Both the position numbers and the translations under genes were made by a program. A stretch of 64,000 bases of DNA, from contig JANJXV010000160.1 in assembly GCA_024803745.1 (NCBI GenBank), forward strand, positions 1,308,001 through 1,372,000, written 5' to 3'. Positions 22,683 to 34,111 of this stretch are shown piece by piece (positions within the stretch are counted from its first letter, which is position 1; each line of letters starts with the position of its first letter). This stretch comes from Megascapheus bottae (Eukaryota; Chordata; Mammalia; Rodentia; Geomyidae). Below the pieces are notes generated by a model that did no database searches, had not been told where the DNA came from, and saw nothing but the letters and a program-made list of their open reading frames with translations.

Positions 22683-22825
22683 CCAAAAAATAGAACACAG
22701 TCCTGTAACAAGTTCTACAAAGTAGGTTTATTAGTTACAAGAACAGGAGTCCAAGATCCACTGCAAGCTGGTTCCTAACGCTAAAGAAAGCTCTCCACAG
22801 CAGTCGCCTCACTTGCACCACAGGT
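22683..22825 (-). mobile_element. LTR-like fragment with polyadenylation signal
   Basis: Read on the minus strand there is an AATAAA (ctaataaacctactttgta) followed by 'gaacttgttacaggactgtg'. This organisation resembles the R-U5 part of a retroviral LTR. No flanking internal region, primer-binding site or second LTR was found. Family unknown; ends approximate. Confidence 0.35.
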
Positions 22826-23186
22826 GAAGGATTCCCCAAAAGTTTCATCTTAAGTTTTACACGAGGACAGATGAGTTTCTGTGTTAAAGGGCATCTGTCT
22901 CCTAAATGGGACTAGAATGAGCACAGATGTTTTCATCATGACAAATTTATCATCTTGATAAATTGCATTCCTATACAATACAACCTACAGTTAATTTTGA
23001 GCATTACAAATGATGCAAAGGAAAGAAATGGGTCTCTCTAAGGCCACTCAGAAAAATGTTCCACAGAAATGAATTTAACTAATTGAGAATTTATTTACAT
23101 GTGCTTTTGAAAGTTTAATACCTTCATAACCCATTATTTTATATAGTATTTTGTCTCTTCAAAGTAAAGGACAATATAACAGCTTC
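22826..23186. other. Single-copy DNA, nothing recognised
   Basis: No feature supported. Confidence 0.4.
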
Positions 23187-23410
23187 CATGTACCAGCATG
23201 GCCCTTAGTGTTTATGAATATCTGCTCATCTAATGTTCACAGAAATTTGAGGCATTTACTCTTACTAATCTCGGAGGTTTTTCAAAGAAAACAGTGAAGC
23301 ACAGAGTGGCTTGTTCAAGGTCATCTAGGTTGTAAATGAATGCAGTAAGTTTTGAAGCTAGGCAACAGCTTTCAGAACCCATATTTACATCCATTAAGCT
23401 ACAATACCAA
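23187..23410 (-). repeat. MIR SINE, nearly full length
   Basis: Shows the reversed MIR from its 3' end to the core: 'catgtaccagcatggccctt', 'ctcatctaatgttcacagaa', 'cagtgaagcacagagtggct', 'tgttcaaggtcatctaggtt' and 'ttcagaacccatatttacat'. One of the best MIRs in the window. Confidence 0.75.
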
Positions 23411-24790
23411 GGATGAAAGCCTAAAAAGGGTAGATATACCCCTGTACTCCAACTACCATTTTTAAGGTCAGTATAAATGTTTGGAGGTGTGTAAGCAAAA
23501 TTGCAATTGTGCCTTTCTTCAACTACACTAGATATAAAGTGCATGCTATAAGTAGAAATGGCAGAGAAGGGTAAGAGATGACAGGAGATTAGGAAGAGGA
23601 ATGAATATTTTGACTAGTTAGACAGGCTGGTAGCACTAAGAAATGTCTGAAACACAATGAACTATATATAATCCCGGAATTCTAGCTCTGCTGCTATTGT
23701 GGGGCACATCTTCAACTAAAATAAGAAGTGGAATCTAAAACCCAGACTAAATTAGACTCATAGTTTCTAAAGATTATCTAATTTAATTGTATTATTATAT
23801 AAATTACAGAAACACTGCCTTTGGCCACAAAGTCAATTTACTATTTTTTTCATCTTTTTAACAAGATTCTCTTAAATGAATTTTTTCATTAAATTAATGA
23901 ATTCATGTAATTTTACTCAAGCCAAGAAAACTGAATAGATATTATCATCTAAAGCAGGGAGTCTGGGACCACAGTGTCCTGGACCAGTCCATTCTTGTCT
24001 GTAAAATTCAGTGTTTCAACCAAAAGGGATTATTTCCACATTCCATTCTGATAGAATGTTTTGCTCAGGGTCCAGTAAGAATTTCTGGGAAAAGGTATTC
24101 TGTTTAGCCATTTATTAAGCACCTTAATTCATGAATAAAAACAACCCCCAAAGGATCAACAGTTGGTGAAATTATGTAGGACAGATATATAGACACGAAG
24201 ACTCTGGGCATTACATCTTTTGTAAAGGCTCATGGATAAATAGTAGCTAAAATCTCCAGGATTTAGCTTCCTGTGTTTCTGATTTCTCTGGATGGGGAAC
24301 TTTCTATGACTAATAGCACCCTCTGGCATCTGTTTCTCTAGGGGGAACAATACATTAGCCATAGAAAGATTCAATATAATGATTATGATTTCCATTTCTG
24401 GGACAAGGCCTTTTCATCAATAATTATGATTCGGTGCCAAACTGGCAATCTTTAAGCACTGGCCCTATCGTTCATAATAATGAGCAGATTCATAACCCAT
24501 GCTCCTTAGCTGTAGAAGGCTAATTAGGACTTTAACCAAAAACACCACTCATGTGAACTGCTCACAGAGGTCACTGGCTACAGAACACCAGTTCTGGCCA
24601 AATGAACTCCATGTGCTGACCAGGAGTAAAGAGTACCTGCACTAGAAAAGGAAGTTACAGCTCAGAGTGTAACCCTGAGAGACAGGCAAGTTTTAATTCC
24701 TGCAGGAGTATGTGCTTAAACATGCAAATGGAAATCACAGCCAAATCAAATATTCCAAAAGGCAGTGAACAACTATGGATAAAATAGGAA
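23411..24790. other. Single-copy DNA, nothing recognised
   Basis: About 1.4 kb without a recognisable gene, RNA or repeat. The open frames at 23230-23544 (-) and 24156-24395 (-) show no family. Confidence 0.45.
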
Positions 24791-24870
24791 ATTATTGTCC
24801 TTAATGTACTATGTTCTCTCTCATCTCCTTTGCTGTTCCTTGTTTATCTCATATTGTTACAGTATCTCAC
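24791..24870 (+). mobile_element. L1 3' UTR fragment truncated at both ends
   Basis: Eighty bases identical in pattern to the L1 3' UTR segment at 34811-34888 (attgtccttaatgtactatg; ctctcatctcctttgctgt; tctcatattgttacagtatc). The G-rich tract and poly(A) tail that normally follow are missing. Confidence 0.8.
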
Positions 24871-24964
24871 AATTCATATCTTTAAAGGGCATGTGTTCTA
24901 GTTGGAAGACAAAGAGGTGGACTGGAGACTTTTCTGTTTGCTAAACATAATACAATTACATAGG

Positions 24965-25085
24965 AGTTACCTAAAATCCTGTGAAGAGCCTAAGGTGATT
25001 TGTCCAGGTATCCAAGTTAGGCAAGAAGAAGATTTGCTTTTACCAGCAAAACCAGTCTTTGTATAAAGCCTAGCATTATTTCCTA
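24965..25085 (-). repeat. MIR SINE fragment
   Basis: 'ctaaggtgatttgtccaggt', 'atccaagttaggcaagaaga' and 'aaccagtctttgtataaagc' follow the reversed MIR core (ttgcccaaggtcacacagct..gagccaggattcgaac..cagtctg). Confidence 0.5.
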
Positions 25086-25784
25086 CATAAAAATTATCTC
25101 AGGAGTTCTCCCCTCTTAGGTCCGCCTGCATTATTGCCTCAGAGTCCCTCTCTGTACACAAGCACTATTCAGCCATGGTTCATAGGAATCATTGGACATT
25201 TAAACACTCAATGTCCTTATGTCTTCAGCCACTGAGGAAACTGAAGTACAAGTCTTTACTGCCCTTCTCTATATAGACACTTGAGGAGGATTTAAAAAGC
25301 CTTGGGTGGTCATGTTAGGATATGTAAGTCTCCATTAACTGGTCTCATGACTCCATACAGTGTGGTCAGAGAGATTTCTATGGGATTATGCAGCACTTTT
25401 CATTTAGAAGCAGCTGCTGTTTCCTGAGATAGAGAGAAAGCCAATCACTTATGTATACTACCAAATGCTTTAAACACTTGAAATCTTCATACAGGGATGA
25501 TGTTTCAGGGTATCCTGCCAACACCAATTTTTGCAGTACTTTAGACAACAGCAAAAGAAAAAGGAAATTCAGTGCTCTTCGCTATTCACACATCAAGGCA
25601 CAATGATTTCAAGTTCCAATTATTTGTGGGGTATCTGAGACGGCAGTCTATGTTGCACCGTGTTCTCAGCCTGTGTTCAACACCCAACTATAGCTGTTAT
25701 CCTTTTCCACAATAGAACTCTTTGCTATTTCCATAAGTGATTCTCCTCTCTGATTAAGTAGAACAATATACATAAGAATATCCT
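25086..25784. other. Single-copy DNA, nothing recognised
   Basis: No feature supported. Confidence 0.4.
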
Positions 25785-26190
25785 AGCAGAGATTTGCAAT
25801 AGAGCAAAAAAACCTTGATACAAAAGGCCATATAGTAGGACGCTAAATGAAAGGATCTCTAGGATATAGAAACATAAGCCATATAATGAATGCTTGTTGT
25901 TCTTAAGGTACTATGTTATCTCTCATGTCTTTTGCTGTCCCTTTGTTATCTCATATTGTTACAGTATCTCACTTTGTTACCCGATATATCGGATATATTT
26001 GTATTTGGTTATTTGAATTTGGATAGGGAACGGGGGAAAACAAGATGAGGGGTGGGGGTGAGGGGAGGGAAATGGGGACCAAGGCATGTGGAAGGGTATC
26101 AATGTATGGGAATTAATGCACCATCTATCTGGCAAATATCATGTAACCTTTCTATTAATTACAATAAAAAATATATGAAAAAAAAAAGAA
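25785..26190 (+). mobile_element. L1 3' UTR with poly(A) tail
   Basis: Starts at cagagatttgcaatagagc and covers the whole 3' UTR. It includes the G-rich tract at about 26030-26075, the conserved 'accatctatctggcaaatat' block, AATAAA at 26163-26168 and an A-rich tail. No ORF2 remains. Confidence 0.9.
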
Positions 26191-26439
26191 TCCCAACTTG
26201 TGCCACTAGTTGTTACACAAACAAATACCAGTTCTGCTATACTCAGCTGGTATTTGTCTGGTATACTCAGCTTTTGCACAGCTCATTTTCCAACCTAAAA
26301 AGAGCTTCTCTTGCAAGCAATCTAAACACTGATAACAGATTGAAGCCTAATCTGTCTCATGCCTAACCTCTGCCTGCTTTCACTACCCTCCAAAAACACA
26401 CTTTCATACGAGGAAAAAGTAACTTTAATTTTAGATGAT

Positions 26440-26760
26440 TCCAACTGTCTTAAGGTTCCACCAGGTTACTGCTGGCTTGTTTTGAAGCTGATTGCTTCAT
26501 TATTGCTTTCAGGGGAATTAATATCAACTGCCTGCTTGCTGTCCTTGTTAATATCTTTAAAACTTCTTGATTTGGGCCCCTGATAGAAAGACACCCAATG
26601 ATGGGGCAGTGATTTCTCTATCTTCCCGTAAGTGTCTGATCTCATTAATTAATGAGGTGACCAGGGAGCTGGACTCACTTGTCACTATTAGACAGCTAAT
26701 ATAATAATCAAGACTCGTGCGGGCAAAGTATGAGAACAAAAACCTTTCTGCTCCCCTCCT
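26440..26760. promoter_or_regulatory. Candidate conserved non-coding element with homeodomain palindrome
   Basis: Repeat-free stretch holding CTCATTAATTAATGAG at 26641-26656, a perfect 16-bp palindrome with overlapping TAAT/ATTA homeodomain cores. Other ATTA or TAAT sites lie at about 26500-26560 and 26690-26705. Regulatory role is inference. Confidence 0.35.
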
Positions 26761-27460
26761 TTGTCAAGCTGACAAATGACCTATCCTAATGTGGGCCTCT
26801 TTTAATAGTAAATATTTTATAAACACAAATGCTAAGGAAACAACAAGACAAGTTTATTCCACTCCAAACAATTTGGAATGACATATATACAAGGCCAGAA
26901 ACCCAGCTCTAGGAGTTCCAACAAGTGGAGTCTTGCCACTTACCTCAATTTCCCAAATAAAGAGCAGAATGGTGCTGAAGGGCAAGAAGAGCAGACTTAC
27001 TATGCAATGTGAGTACAGAGTAATGTAGGAAGAGACAAAGTAAACACTTCAGTTAACCTTTACAGAGATGAACTTTAGGTTTAAAAATAGGAAGAACTGA
27101 GGCAGAACACTAGGGGTATGTATAATTATTCAACTGTCTCAGATAAAGTTGGGGATAGTATCTCAGGAACTACCAGGGAGGACCTGGGCTCAATAAAAAG
27201 TAATTTATATATGAATGTATGCTTTATTTTCTCCAGGGGTTCACTCTCCTAGGAATTAATGTAAAAGAAATAGTAGTAAATTTCAACAAAATAAAGTTAG
27301 ATTGAGTGATGTGTATCTCAGTGTATATAAAGAAGCAAAGGAAGACAGCAAACTAAATGTCCAAAGAATAGGACAGATATAAAATGGCATCTGAAATACT
27401 AGTTTAAAATTTTATTCATTTATATGTTATTTTTCATTTTTTGTTGAGTTTATTGAAGTT
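26761..27460. other. Single-copy DNA, nothing recognised
   Basis: No feature supported. Confidence 0.4.
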
Positions 27461-27649
27461 TTGTTTTTGTTTTTGTCTTGCCAGTTCTAGAGCTTGAACT
27501 CAGGGCCTGAGCCCTGATCTTGGGCTTTCTCAAGGCTAGCACTCTACCAATTGAGCTGCAGCACTACTTCCAGCTTTTTCTGTGTATGTCATACCAAGGC
27601 TTCATGCATACAAAGCAAGCACTCTATCACTAGGCCATGCTCCTGGCCC
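27461..27649 (-). mobile_element. tRNA-derived SINE
   Basis: Same family as 18428-18620. It has a reversed T-rich tail, 'cttgccagttctagagcttg', 'aactcagggcctgagccctg', 'ttctcaaggctagcactcta', and a head 'aagcaagcactctatcacta' with 'ggccatgctcctggcc'. The B-box region is deleted (cataccaaggcttcatgcat). Confidence 0.88.
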
Positions 27650-28029
27650 TAATTAGTTCTTTACATGTTGTGGTTACTAACTTTTGGTCTGGTAATTCAC
27701 AGACGGTATCTACCTAGAAGAAAGGGGATGCTAAAAACACAACAAACACAGGCCTAAAGGTCAGTAAGAGGGACAGTACAGTGGGAGAAGGGAAAGATCG
27801 TTGTGGTATATAAAAACTGAGAGAAGAAAAAAGATATTATAAAGGGGTATCATGGAATTAGAGAGCTCTTATTCATACATAAATCCTTCCAAGGGTATCC
27901 TGTAACATCACTTCCCATCATCTTCAACATCCTTTCAGTCTCTGAAGGATACAGGTTTACAGAATGAAGCATGGGTGTCCACCAGGGAGATGTGGGAATT
28001 TTATTTCACCTCTGTGGACTTCAGCAAGC
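27650..28029. other. Single-copy DNA, nothing recognised
   Basis: No feature supported. Confidence 0.4.
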
Positions 28030-28215
28030 TGCTAGATATTCCAGAGATGTAAATTCCACGTGCAAGCCACTTCATGCACTAAGCATGCATTCGTAGGCAT
28101 TAATTAAGCTGCATTAAGTCAGTCAGCTCAAATAAGGCTGGACATTAACAAGGTGGACTGGATCATTTTCAGAAGTTGCTTTCTGCTCCCATTAGCAGAC
28201 TGATTATACTCTAGC
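28030..28215. promoter_or_regulatory. Candidate conserved non-coding element
   Basis: Repeat-free stretch with several homeodomain-type cores (gcattaattaagctgcatta at about 28099, cattaacaagg, cccattagcag) and a TGCATGC-type motif at about 28083-28089. Conservation cannot be shown from one genome. Confidence 0.3.
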
Positions 28216-28559
28216 TCTCATTCAGGGGCATGTCACCAAACTGTCTACCAAAAGGTACATTACAAGAATGCAAAATTTTAAACACTGAATATCTGAGGAA
28301 AACAATAAGAATATTGAACACTGGAGTCACGCTTTTTTACCTCTTCAGCAAAAGTAGTAATCAACACAAATGTTTACTGTTTGGAACTGCTGAACCTAAA
28401 ATATGTATGTGGATGGAAATGCAATGTCCACAGGATCTGTTTGCAATGTACTAGCTATTACACTGCAAACAAAATTACTTCTTATTTAAAATGTATCCCA
28501 CATGCTCAGAATCCATCCTGATCAACACACTGAAGTATAACTTATGATCCAGAAATGAA
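28216..28559. other. Single-copy DNA, nothing recognised
   Basis: The open frame at 28230-28454 (+) shows no protein family. Confidence 0.4.
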
Positions 28560-28797
28560 ATTATGTACCTGACTTGGTTACCTGGTGTATTGTATATATG
28601 TTTATTTGCTTATTTGAAATGGGGAAAGGAATGGAGAAAACAAGATGATTGGGAGGGGGTAGGAGAAGGGAAAGGGGGCAAAAACATGAGAAAGTGTATC
28701 AAGGTTGGAGAAGTAATGTCCCCACTACCTGACAAATATAACTGTATCCCCTCTGTACCTTATCCAGACAATAAAATATAAAAAAAAATCTTTAAAG
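28560..28797 (+). mobile_element. Older-type L1 3' UTR with tail
   Basis: Carries the 3' UTR landmarks in a variant form: 'tatttgaaatggggaaagga', 'gggagggggtaggagaaggg', 'catgagaaagtgtatcaagg', 'ctacctgacaaatataactg', then 'caataaaatataaaaaaaaa'. It differs consistently from the 34-61 kb copies and matches the inverted piece at 6563-6728. Confidence 0.8.
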
Positions 28798-29407
28798 AAT
28801 AAAAGAAGAAATTATGGACACACTCCAATTAAAAATAACATTTCATAGAACATAACTCTTATTCATTATGCATCTACCAATGCTTCAGAAAAACACTGAC
28901 AACTCTTCACAGAGAGCCTTGATCTACTTCACCAAACAACACAATGTAGGTGAATTAAAGAGAAACTATAGGCAACCTTTTATGACTTATATAACAACTT
29001 CCTGGAATAACTTCAAAAGTTAACTGTACAAAAATAAAATGGTTAATGTTAAATACTAGCTCTAAGATTTAAAAGATTTTAAATTACTTAATATTTCTGA
29101 TTCATATTTTTTTCATTCATATATGTATTATTTGCCTTTTATATATATCAGACACTATTTCAGGCTCTGGGACTACAGAAATGAATAAAAGATACTACAA
29201 TCTCTGCCTTTATATTGTTTTAATTTTATTCTTAATTAGAATAATATAGTAGCTATTGAAGATGAAGGCAAAAGATTCATTGCCTATGTAAGTATTCTGT
29301 CATAAAAATTAATAACTGAACTTCAAAGAAAAAGACAACACATGTCTTCAAAACTTTACAAGAAGTGAAATACATGGTATTTCTTCCAGTAAACAATAGC
29401 AAGTTGT
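28798..29407. other. Single-copy AT-rich DNA, nothing recognised
   Basis: No feature supported. Confidence 0.4.
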
Positions 29408-29630
29408 AGCCTGGAGCCATGGCTCGTGCCTGTAATCCCAGCTATTCAAGAGGCTGAAATCTGAGAATCCTGATTCAAAGTAAGCCCAAGCACAAAAGCC
29501 TGTGAGATTCTTATCTCCAATTAACCACCAGAAAACAGGAAGTGATGCTATAGCTCAAGTGGTAGAGTGCTTGCCTTGAGCTGAAGAGCTCAGGCCCAGA
29601 ATTCAAGTCTCACGACTGACAAAAAAAAGA
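29408..29630 (+). mobile_element. Composite B1/ID-like SINE, well preserved
   Basis: Left part is B1-like: 'ccatggctcgtgcctgtaat', 'cccagctattcaagaggctg'. A linker follows, 'gagattcttatctccaatta' and 'accaccagaaaacaggaagt'. The ID-like right part is 'tagctcaagtggtagagtgc', 'ttgccttgagctgaagagct' and 'caggcccagaattcaagtct', with an A8 tail. This is the reference copy for the family in this window. Confidence 0.9.
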
Positions 29631-29845
29631 AGCAAAATTAGTAAGTATTAATAACTTAATAATTTAAAGATATATCCTGGCTTTTCATTAAAATTTCAAA
29701 AAATCAGATAAACTAGCATCTACAGTAAGGAAAAGGCAAACACTAATGAGTTATTTAAAAAATACAAGAGAAAAAAATATTAATTATTGCCAGTTAGGTC
29801 AAAGAAGTGACCAAAATTCAAATGCTATTAATATTCCAACTGGAC

Positions 29846-30020
29846 TTCTCTTTTCGTAGTATTAGGAATTGAACTCTGAGCCTCGTACTTGTTAGAGAAG
29901 CACTCTACCACTTCAGCCAAGTCTCCAGCTGCTTTTTATGTTCACAGTTTTCCAGGTAGAGTTGCGTTGTGCCCAGTTAGATCTGAGCTGTGATTCTACT
30001 TGTACATCCTCATGTCCTGG
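29846..30020 (-). mobile_element. tRNA-derived/composite SINE fragment
   Basis: On the plus strand, 'agtattaggaattgaactct', 'agagaagcactctaccactt' and 'cagccaagtctccagctgct' are a reversed tRNA-like head. A weak reversed B1-like piece follows (gatctgagctgtgattctac). Confidence 0.55.
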
Positions 30021-32479
30021 GCCACCAATCCCCATTTAGCCTGTGGGCTATGGAGAGGGAAAGCAACAGAAAACTATCTATTGGAGTTCCTATAAGTATC
30101 ACTGTGGATGTCAATGATTTCAAGAAAATTCATCAAATATGGACTTCAGAATTTTGTTTGAGAAAGTGGTCTCATAGTACCTTTCATTCATATTCTTATT
30201 TCCAAAACAGAAAGCTATCCATTATGCCAACAATGATGTAAGAAACAACCCTGGTACTTTTCTCAAATGTCCTACAGGCTTAAGTCTTCTCTGTTTTGAT
30301 GGCTACTTGCCGCAGGAATATGTGCTACATTATAAGATAAAAACAGAATCGGCCAGGCATCGGTTAGAATTTATTATTGTAATCAACATGATAAACACAT
30401 TGTTGATAACAAGCACCATAAACAATCTGTTTTACACTTAATGTAACACTAAAAACATATTTAATTGCGTCACTATTATTCTAGGTGTTGAATTGTTTTC
30501 AATTTATTTTGTAGAGCCATGACAATGAAACTGAACTGCAATCACAGATGCAACTATGAATTTTTAATTTTTCATAAATCATAAGTAATATGTCCATAAA
30601 TGCATAGCTGTCCTTGAGATGATGGATTTTTTTATTCTAGAAATATAGTGGAATCTGTTTAGAGTGCAAACTTAGCTAACTCAGCAGTCCTGTGCAGCTG
30701 AGTGACAATGGACATGTAGAAATTTTATTTTCTGTAGGACAATTTTTTGCAAATTATCAGATGCTTATTTTTTTCTCTTTTCATGGTATTCTGACAGCAC
30801 ACTCATTGAAAATGGTAAAGTAGTTGAGCTCCAACCATTTAGCTTCAGGAACAATTTCTCAGAGGAAAGCTGAATTGGAATGAAAGAATACTGATACTGA
30901 ATTTCTCACTATTAGCATATATAAGCTAATTTCCATTCATAATGACCAAGAATGTTTTCCTCCCCATTTCTGTAACTAGGGCAACAGCCATTTTGAACTG
31001 TAGTAGAGGGCATAATGGAAACAAAAAAAAGTAGAAAATTCTATTTAAGTAGAAGCTGCAGCATTTGAGTATAAACTGTATTTGCCTGGCTATCTATCTA
31101 CATAAATATTCTCTGAAGGAGGAACAGAAACAGATCCCACCACCAGCCATATACAAGGACGTTACAGAAGTCAATAGATGGAGCAAGCAAGGTGATACAC
31201 TTTATAAAAAGAACCCATGGCTATATAACTGTCTGTTCCAATATATTTTCTTATCTCTGATTTTTATATGTGGGAGGAAGGCAAGGAGGAATCAAAGCTT
31301 GCAAGGAGAATTTTAGCTAGTTATTTTGCTAATTTAACGTTCAGCATCTGGTCCACCTGCTGCTGAGCACAACTACAAGCAATCCAACACTGACCATGAA
31401 ATGCTTACTGAAAAATAATGAAGACTTGACTTTTGACTGAAATTCTTTGCAAGTGAATTAACAACATTCAGGCTTATTAAAACCAGTCAATAACTAACCA
31501 CACTTTTGCTTTTGAACTATTTTAACAGATAGCTGCTTTATGTGGTTTCATATATCTCCTAAGCTCACAAACATTTGCATTTTCTTTATGTCTTAAAAAA
31601 TAACTGCTGTGGGTTTTTCATTCTTATCCTCTTAAGCACTGAAGTTTCCCATATGAAATTTTAGTCTGGACCTTTTCTGTTTTACAGTGGTAAGAGAAGA
31701 ATAAGTTACTAATTAACTCTAAAGTAGAGGCATATATAATTTTCAACATATTCTTTGGAAATTCAAATTGACTGAGGAAAACACTACACTTATTTCTTGG
31801 GCTGAAAAATGTGAGACTTTGCCAAGGTAAGTGCTTGCTTATGCATGAAAAATTTAAGTTAGAAAAATTTGATGCAATGACGGGTCGTCTTCCAATAGCA
31901 ACATGACTTTTTATTATTTTTCTGGAGGTACTGTAGGATAAAGTTTTCTAATATTCCCTGCAATATGCACACAATCCTAAATCTAGGAGTCCTTGAAGAA
32001 TGCCATAGTTCTATATGGCACATCATACCCATATGGAATTTATGCCAATTAGTAGATATTTTCTTTTCCTTTGTCTACCAAAATCCACTTCTAGAAATAC
32101 TGGAAAGAAGTTTTTCCTCTCATTCAGAGGCTTCCTTTTAATCAAAGACAATAACTTCTATATGAAAGGAAGAATAAGGTTTGGCCTATGAGAAGAAATA
32201 TAAAGGCTTGTATTGGGGAGAAGTGCCAAAGTAATTACAATATTCATAAAACTTCTCAAAACATTGGTGACAGGTCCAAAACTAATTACCGATTGAAGAA
32301 GCAAACTAGACTATATACAAACTAGTTTGATAGTTCTATGGGCAATCAATAACACTGCAACCAATGTGGCCTGAAGTCTTCAAAGACAGAGCCTATTCTC
32401 ATGGTCCCTAAATAAACACAAAAGTCTGTTTTAGTAGATTAACTGCATTAAAGATTCTAAATTCCAAATAGCGGTTATA
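30021..32479. other. 2.4 kb of single-copy AT-rich DNA, nothing recognised
   Basis: No SINE or L1 of recent type is apparent, and no exon or RNA gene is supported. The open frames at 29990-30241 and 31065-31316 (+) show no recognisable protein. Confidence 0.45.
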
Positions 32480-32960
32480 TCACATCCATGGTGTTTCCCC
32501 AGAACTGTGTAGTCCTCTCCCATTCGGACTGTAGGCTTGACCATGTGACTTGCTCTAGCAAATAAGATACTGGTCTATGTATCCCAAGTACAGGTTTTTT
32601 AAAGTATGCATATTTTTGCTTTCTTTCTTTTGTTAATGAGCTGACTCATTCCTAGATCCTTACTATGACCAAAATAAAGTGAGCTAATCTTGTATGAGTG
32701 AGGGATATGAAAGAGATGGAGTGAAGCTGAGTTGTCCAAGCTAATATCATTCTAGTCTAGGCTCCTTTGTTAAACTGTCAACTGACAACAGATATGTAAG
32801 CTAGCCCAACTTGGATTACCTTCATCCTACACTGTTATATAACCACTGAGATAACACATAGACTCATGATAATAATGTGAATATTCTAAATCTCTTCATT
32901 TCATGATTATTTGTTACACAGTATTTTAACAGCAACAAGTAATAGGATTGCATTTGGTTA
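32480..32960 (+). repeat. MaLR/MLT1-like LTR remnant
   Basis: 'ggcttgaccatgtgacttgc' plus 'tctagcaaataagatactgg' and, at the right end, 'ttatataaccactgagataa' with 'acagcaacaagtaataggat' recall the ends of ancient MLT1-type LTRs (ccatgtgacttgctttggcc ... gccactgagttttg ... gcaatagctaactgata). Diverged; boundaries approximate. Confidence 0.5.
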
Positions 32961-33466
32961 CATTCTGAAAACTTTGTTAGATTCTTACGAAAAACACTTT
33001 TTTTGACTGAATAGGCTGAGTAACTGAACACAATAATCTTACCCGTTCTTTTCTCCCCTCAGTACTTGTAAAGGAAATGCTTTATAGCTTTGATAATTTC
33101 TCTATAATTATGACTGCTTGCATTTAGGTATGATATACATATTAATCAAACTTACTTATGGCCCTTATTCAACTTCCATGTCAACATTTTAAACTGTTAC
33201 TTAAAAGTAGTCTTTAGACCAGAAAAGAAACAGCATCCTAAAAAATTAATGTTTCATTTGGAAAGTAAACTATCCTTAAGTGATGGGTAAACAATTTAAA
33301 AGGCAAATCCTACTCCAGCATATGAAACAGCTTACTCAGGCAGTCTTTGGCTACTAAATTTCTCTTTACATATTTTCAGTAATAGCTAGGTGGAAAATGA
33401 GAATCAGTCAATCTAATTATTTATTGTGTTAGAACTCAAAGATCATTCTATAGGTATCCTTCATTT
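32961..33466. other. Single-copy AT-rich DNA, nothing recognised
   Basis: No feature supported. Confidence 0.4.
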
Positions 33467-34032
33467 CTTTTTTTCATATATTTTTATTGTAATTAATAGA
33501 AGGGTTACATGATATTTGCCTGATAGATGGTGCATTAATTCCCATACATTGATACCCTTTCATATGTCTTGGTATCCATTACCCTCCCCCTCACCCCCAC
33601 CTCTCATCTTGTTTTCCCCCGTTCCCTAATCAATTTCAAATAACCAAATACAAATATATCCGATATATCAGGTAACAAAGTGAGATACTGTAACAATATG
33701 AGATAACCAAGGGACAGCAAAGGAGATGAGAGATAACATAGTACCATAAGAACAGCAATCATTCATTATATGGCTTATGTTTCTATATCCTAGAGATCCT
33801 TTCATTTAGCGTCCTACTATATGGCCTTTTGTATCAAGGTTTTGCTCTATTCCAAATCTCTGCTAGTAGAGCCCAAGGTTTCTACTGCTTATGATAAATA
33901 AGGGAAACCATTGAGCCTAAGTTCCTTTGAGTCTGGCTTACTTCACTTAATATGATCTTTTCTAAGTCTTTCCATTTCCTAACAAATGGGGCAATGTCAT
34001 TCTTTCTGACAGCAGCATAGAATTCCATTGTG
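33467..34032 (-). mobile_element. L1 3' end, left arm of an inverted L1 pair
   Basis: Reads from a T-rich end (reversed tail) through ttattgtaattaatagaagg, the C-rich (reversed G-rich) block at about 33583-33605, to the ORF2 end (ttctttctgacagcagcata). It stops at 'attccattgtgt'. It is the reverse complement of about 34532-35095, which lies 500 bp away on the plus strand. Confidence 0.92.
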
Positions 34033-34111
34033 TGCACCTGCTATCTGGCAAATATCATGTAATCCTTTTACTAATTACAATACAAAAAATTTTAAAAAAA
34101 AGTTTAAAAAA
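34033..34111 (+). mobile_element. Extreme L1 3' end with tail
   Basis: 'gcacctgctatctggcaaat' then 'ctaattacaatacaaaaaat' and an A-rich tail. Only the last about 40-50 bases of the element before the tail remain. It abuts the minus-strand L1 directly on its left and an ORF2-containing L1 on its right, which seems to have landed in its A-rich tail. Confidence 0.85.

Noticed and set aside
34028..34111. N-terminal extension of the ORF2-like frame
   Set aside because: This part translates an L1 3' tail of another copy and not ORF2. The true ORF2 piece starts at about 34112.
33467..34111. Twin-primed L1 inversion
   Set aside because: Both the minus-strand and plus-strand pieces contain the L1 3' end and tail, whereas twin priming gives only one tail.
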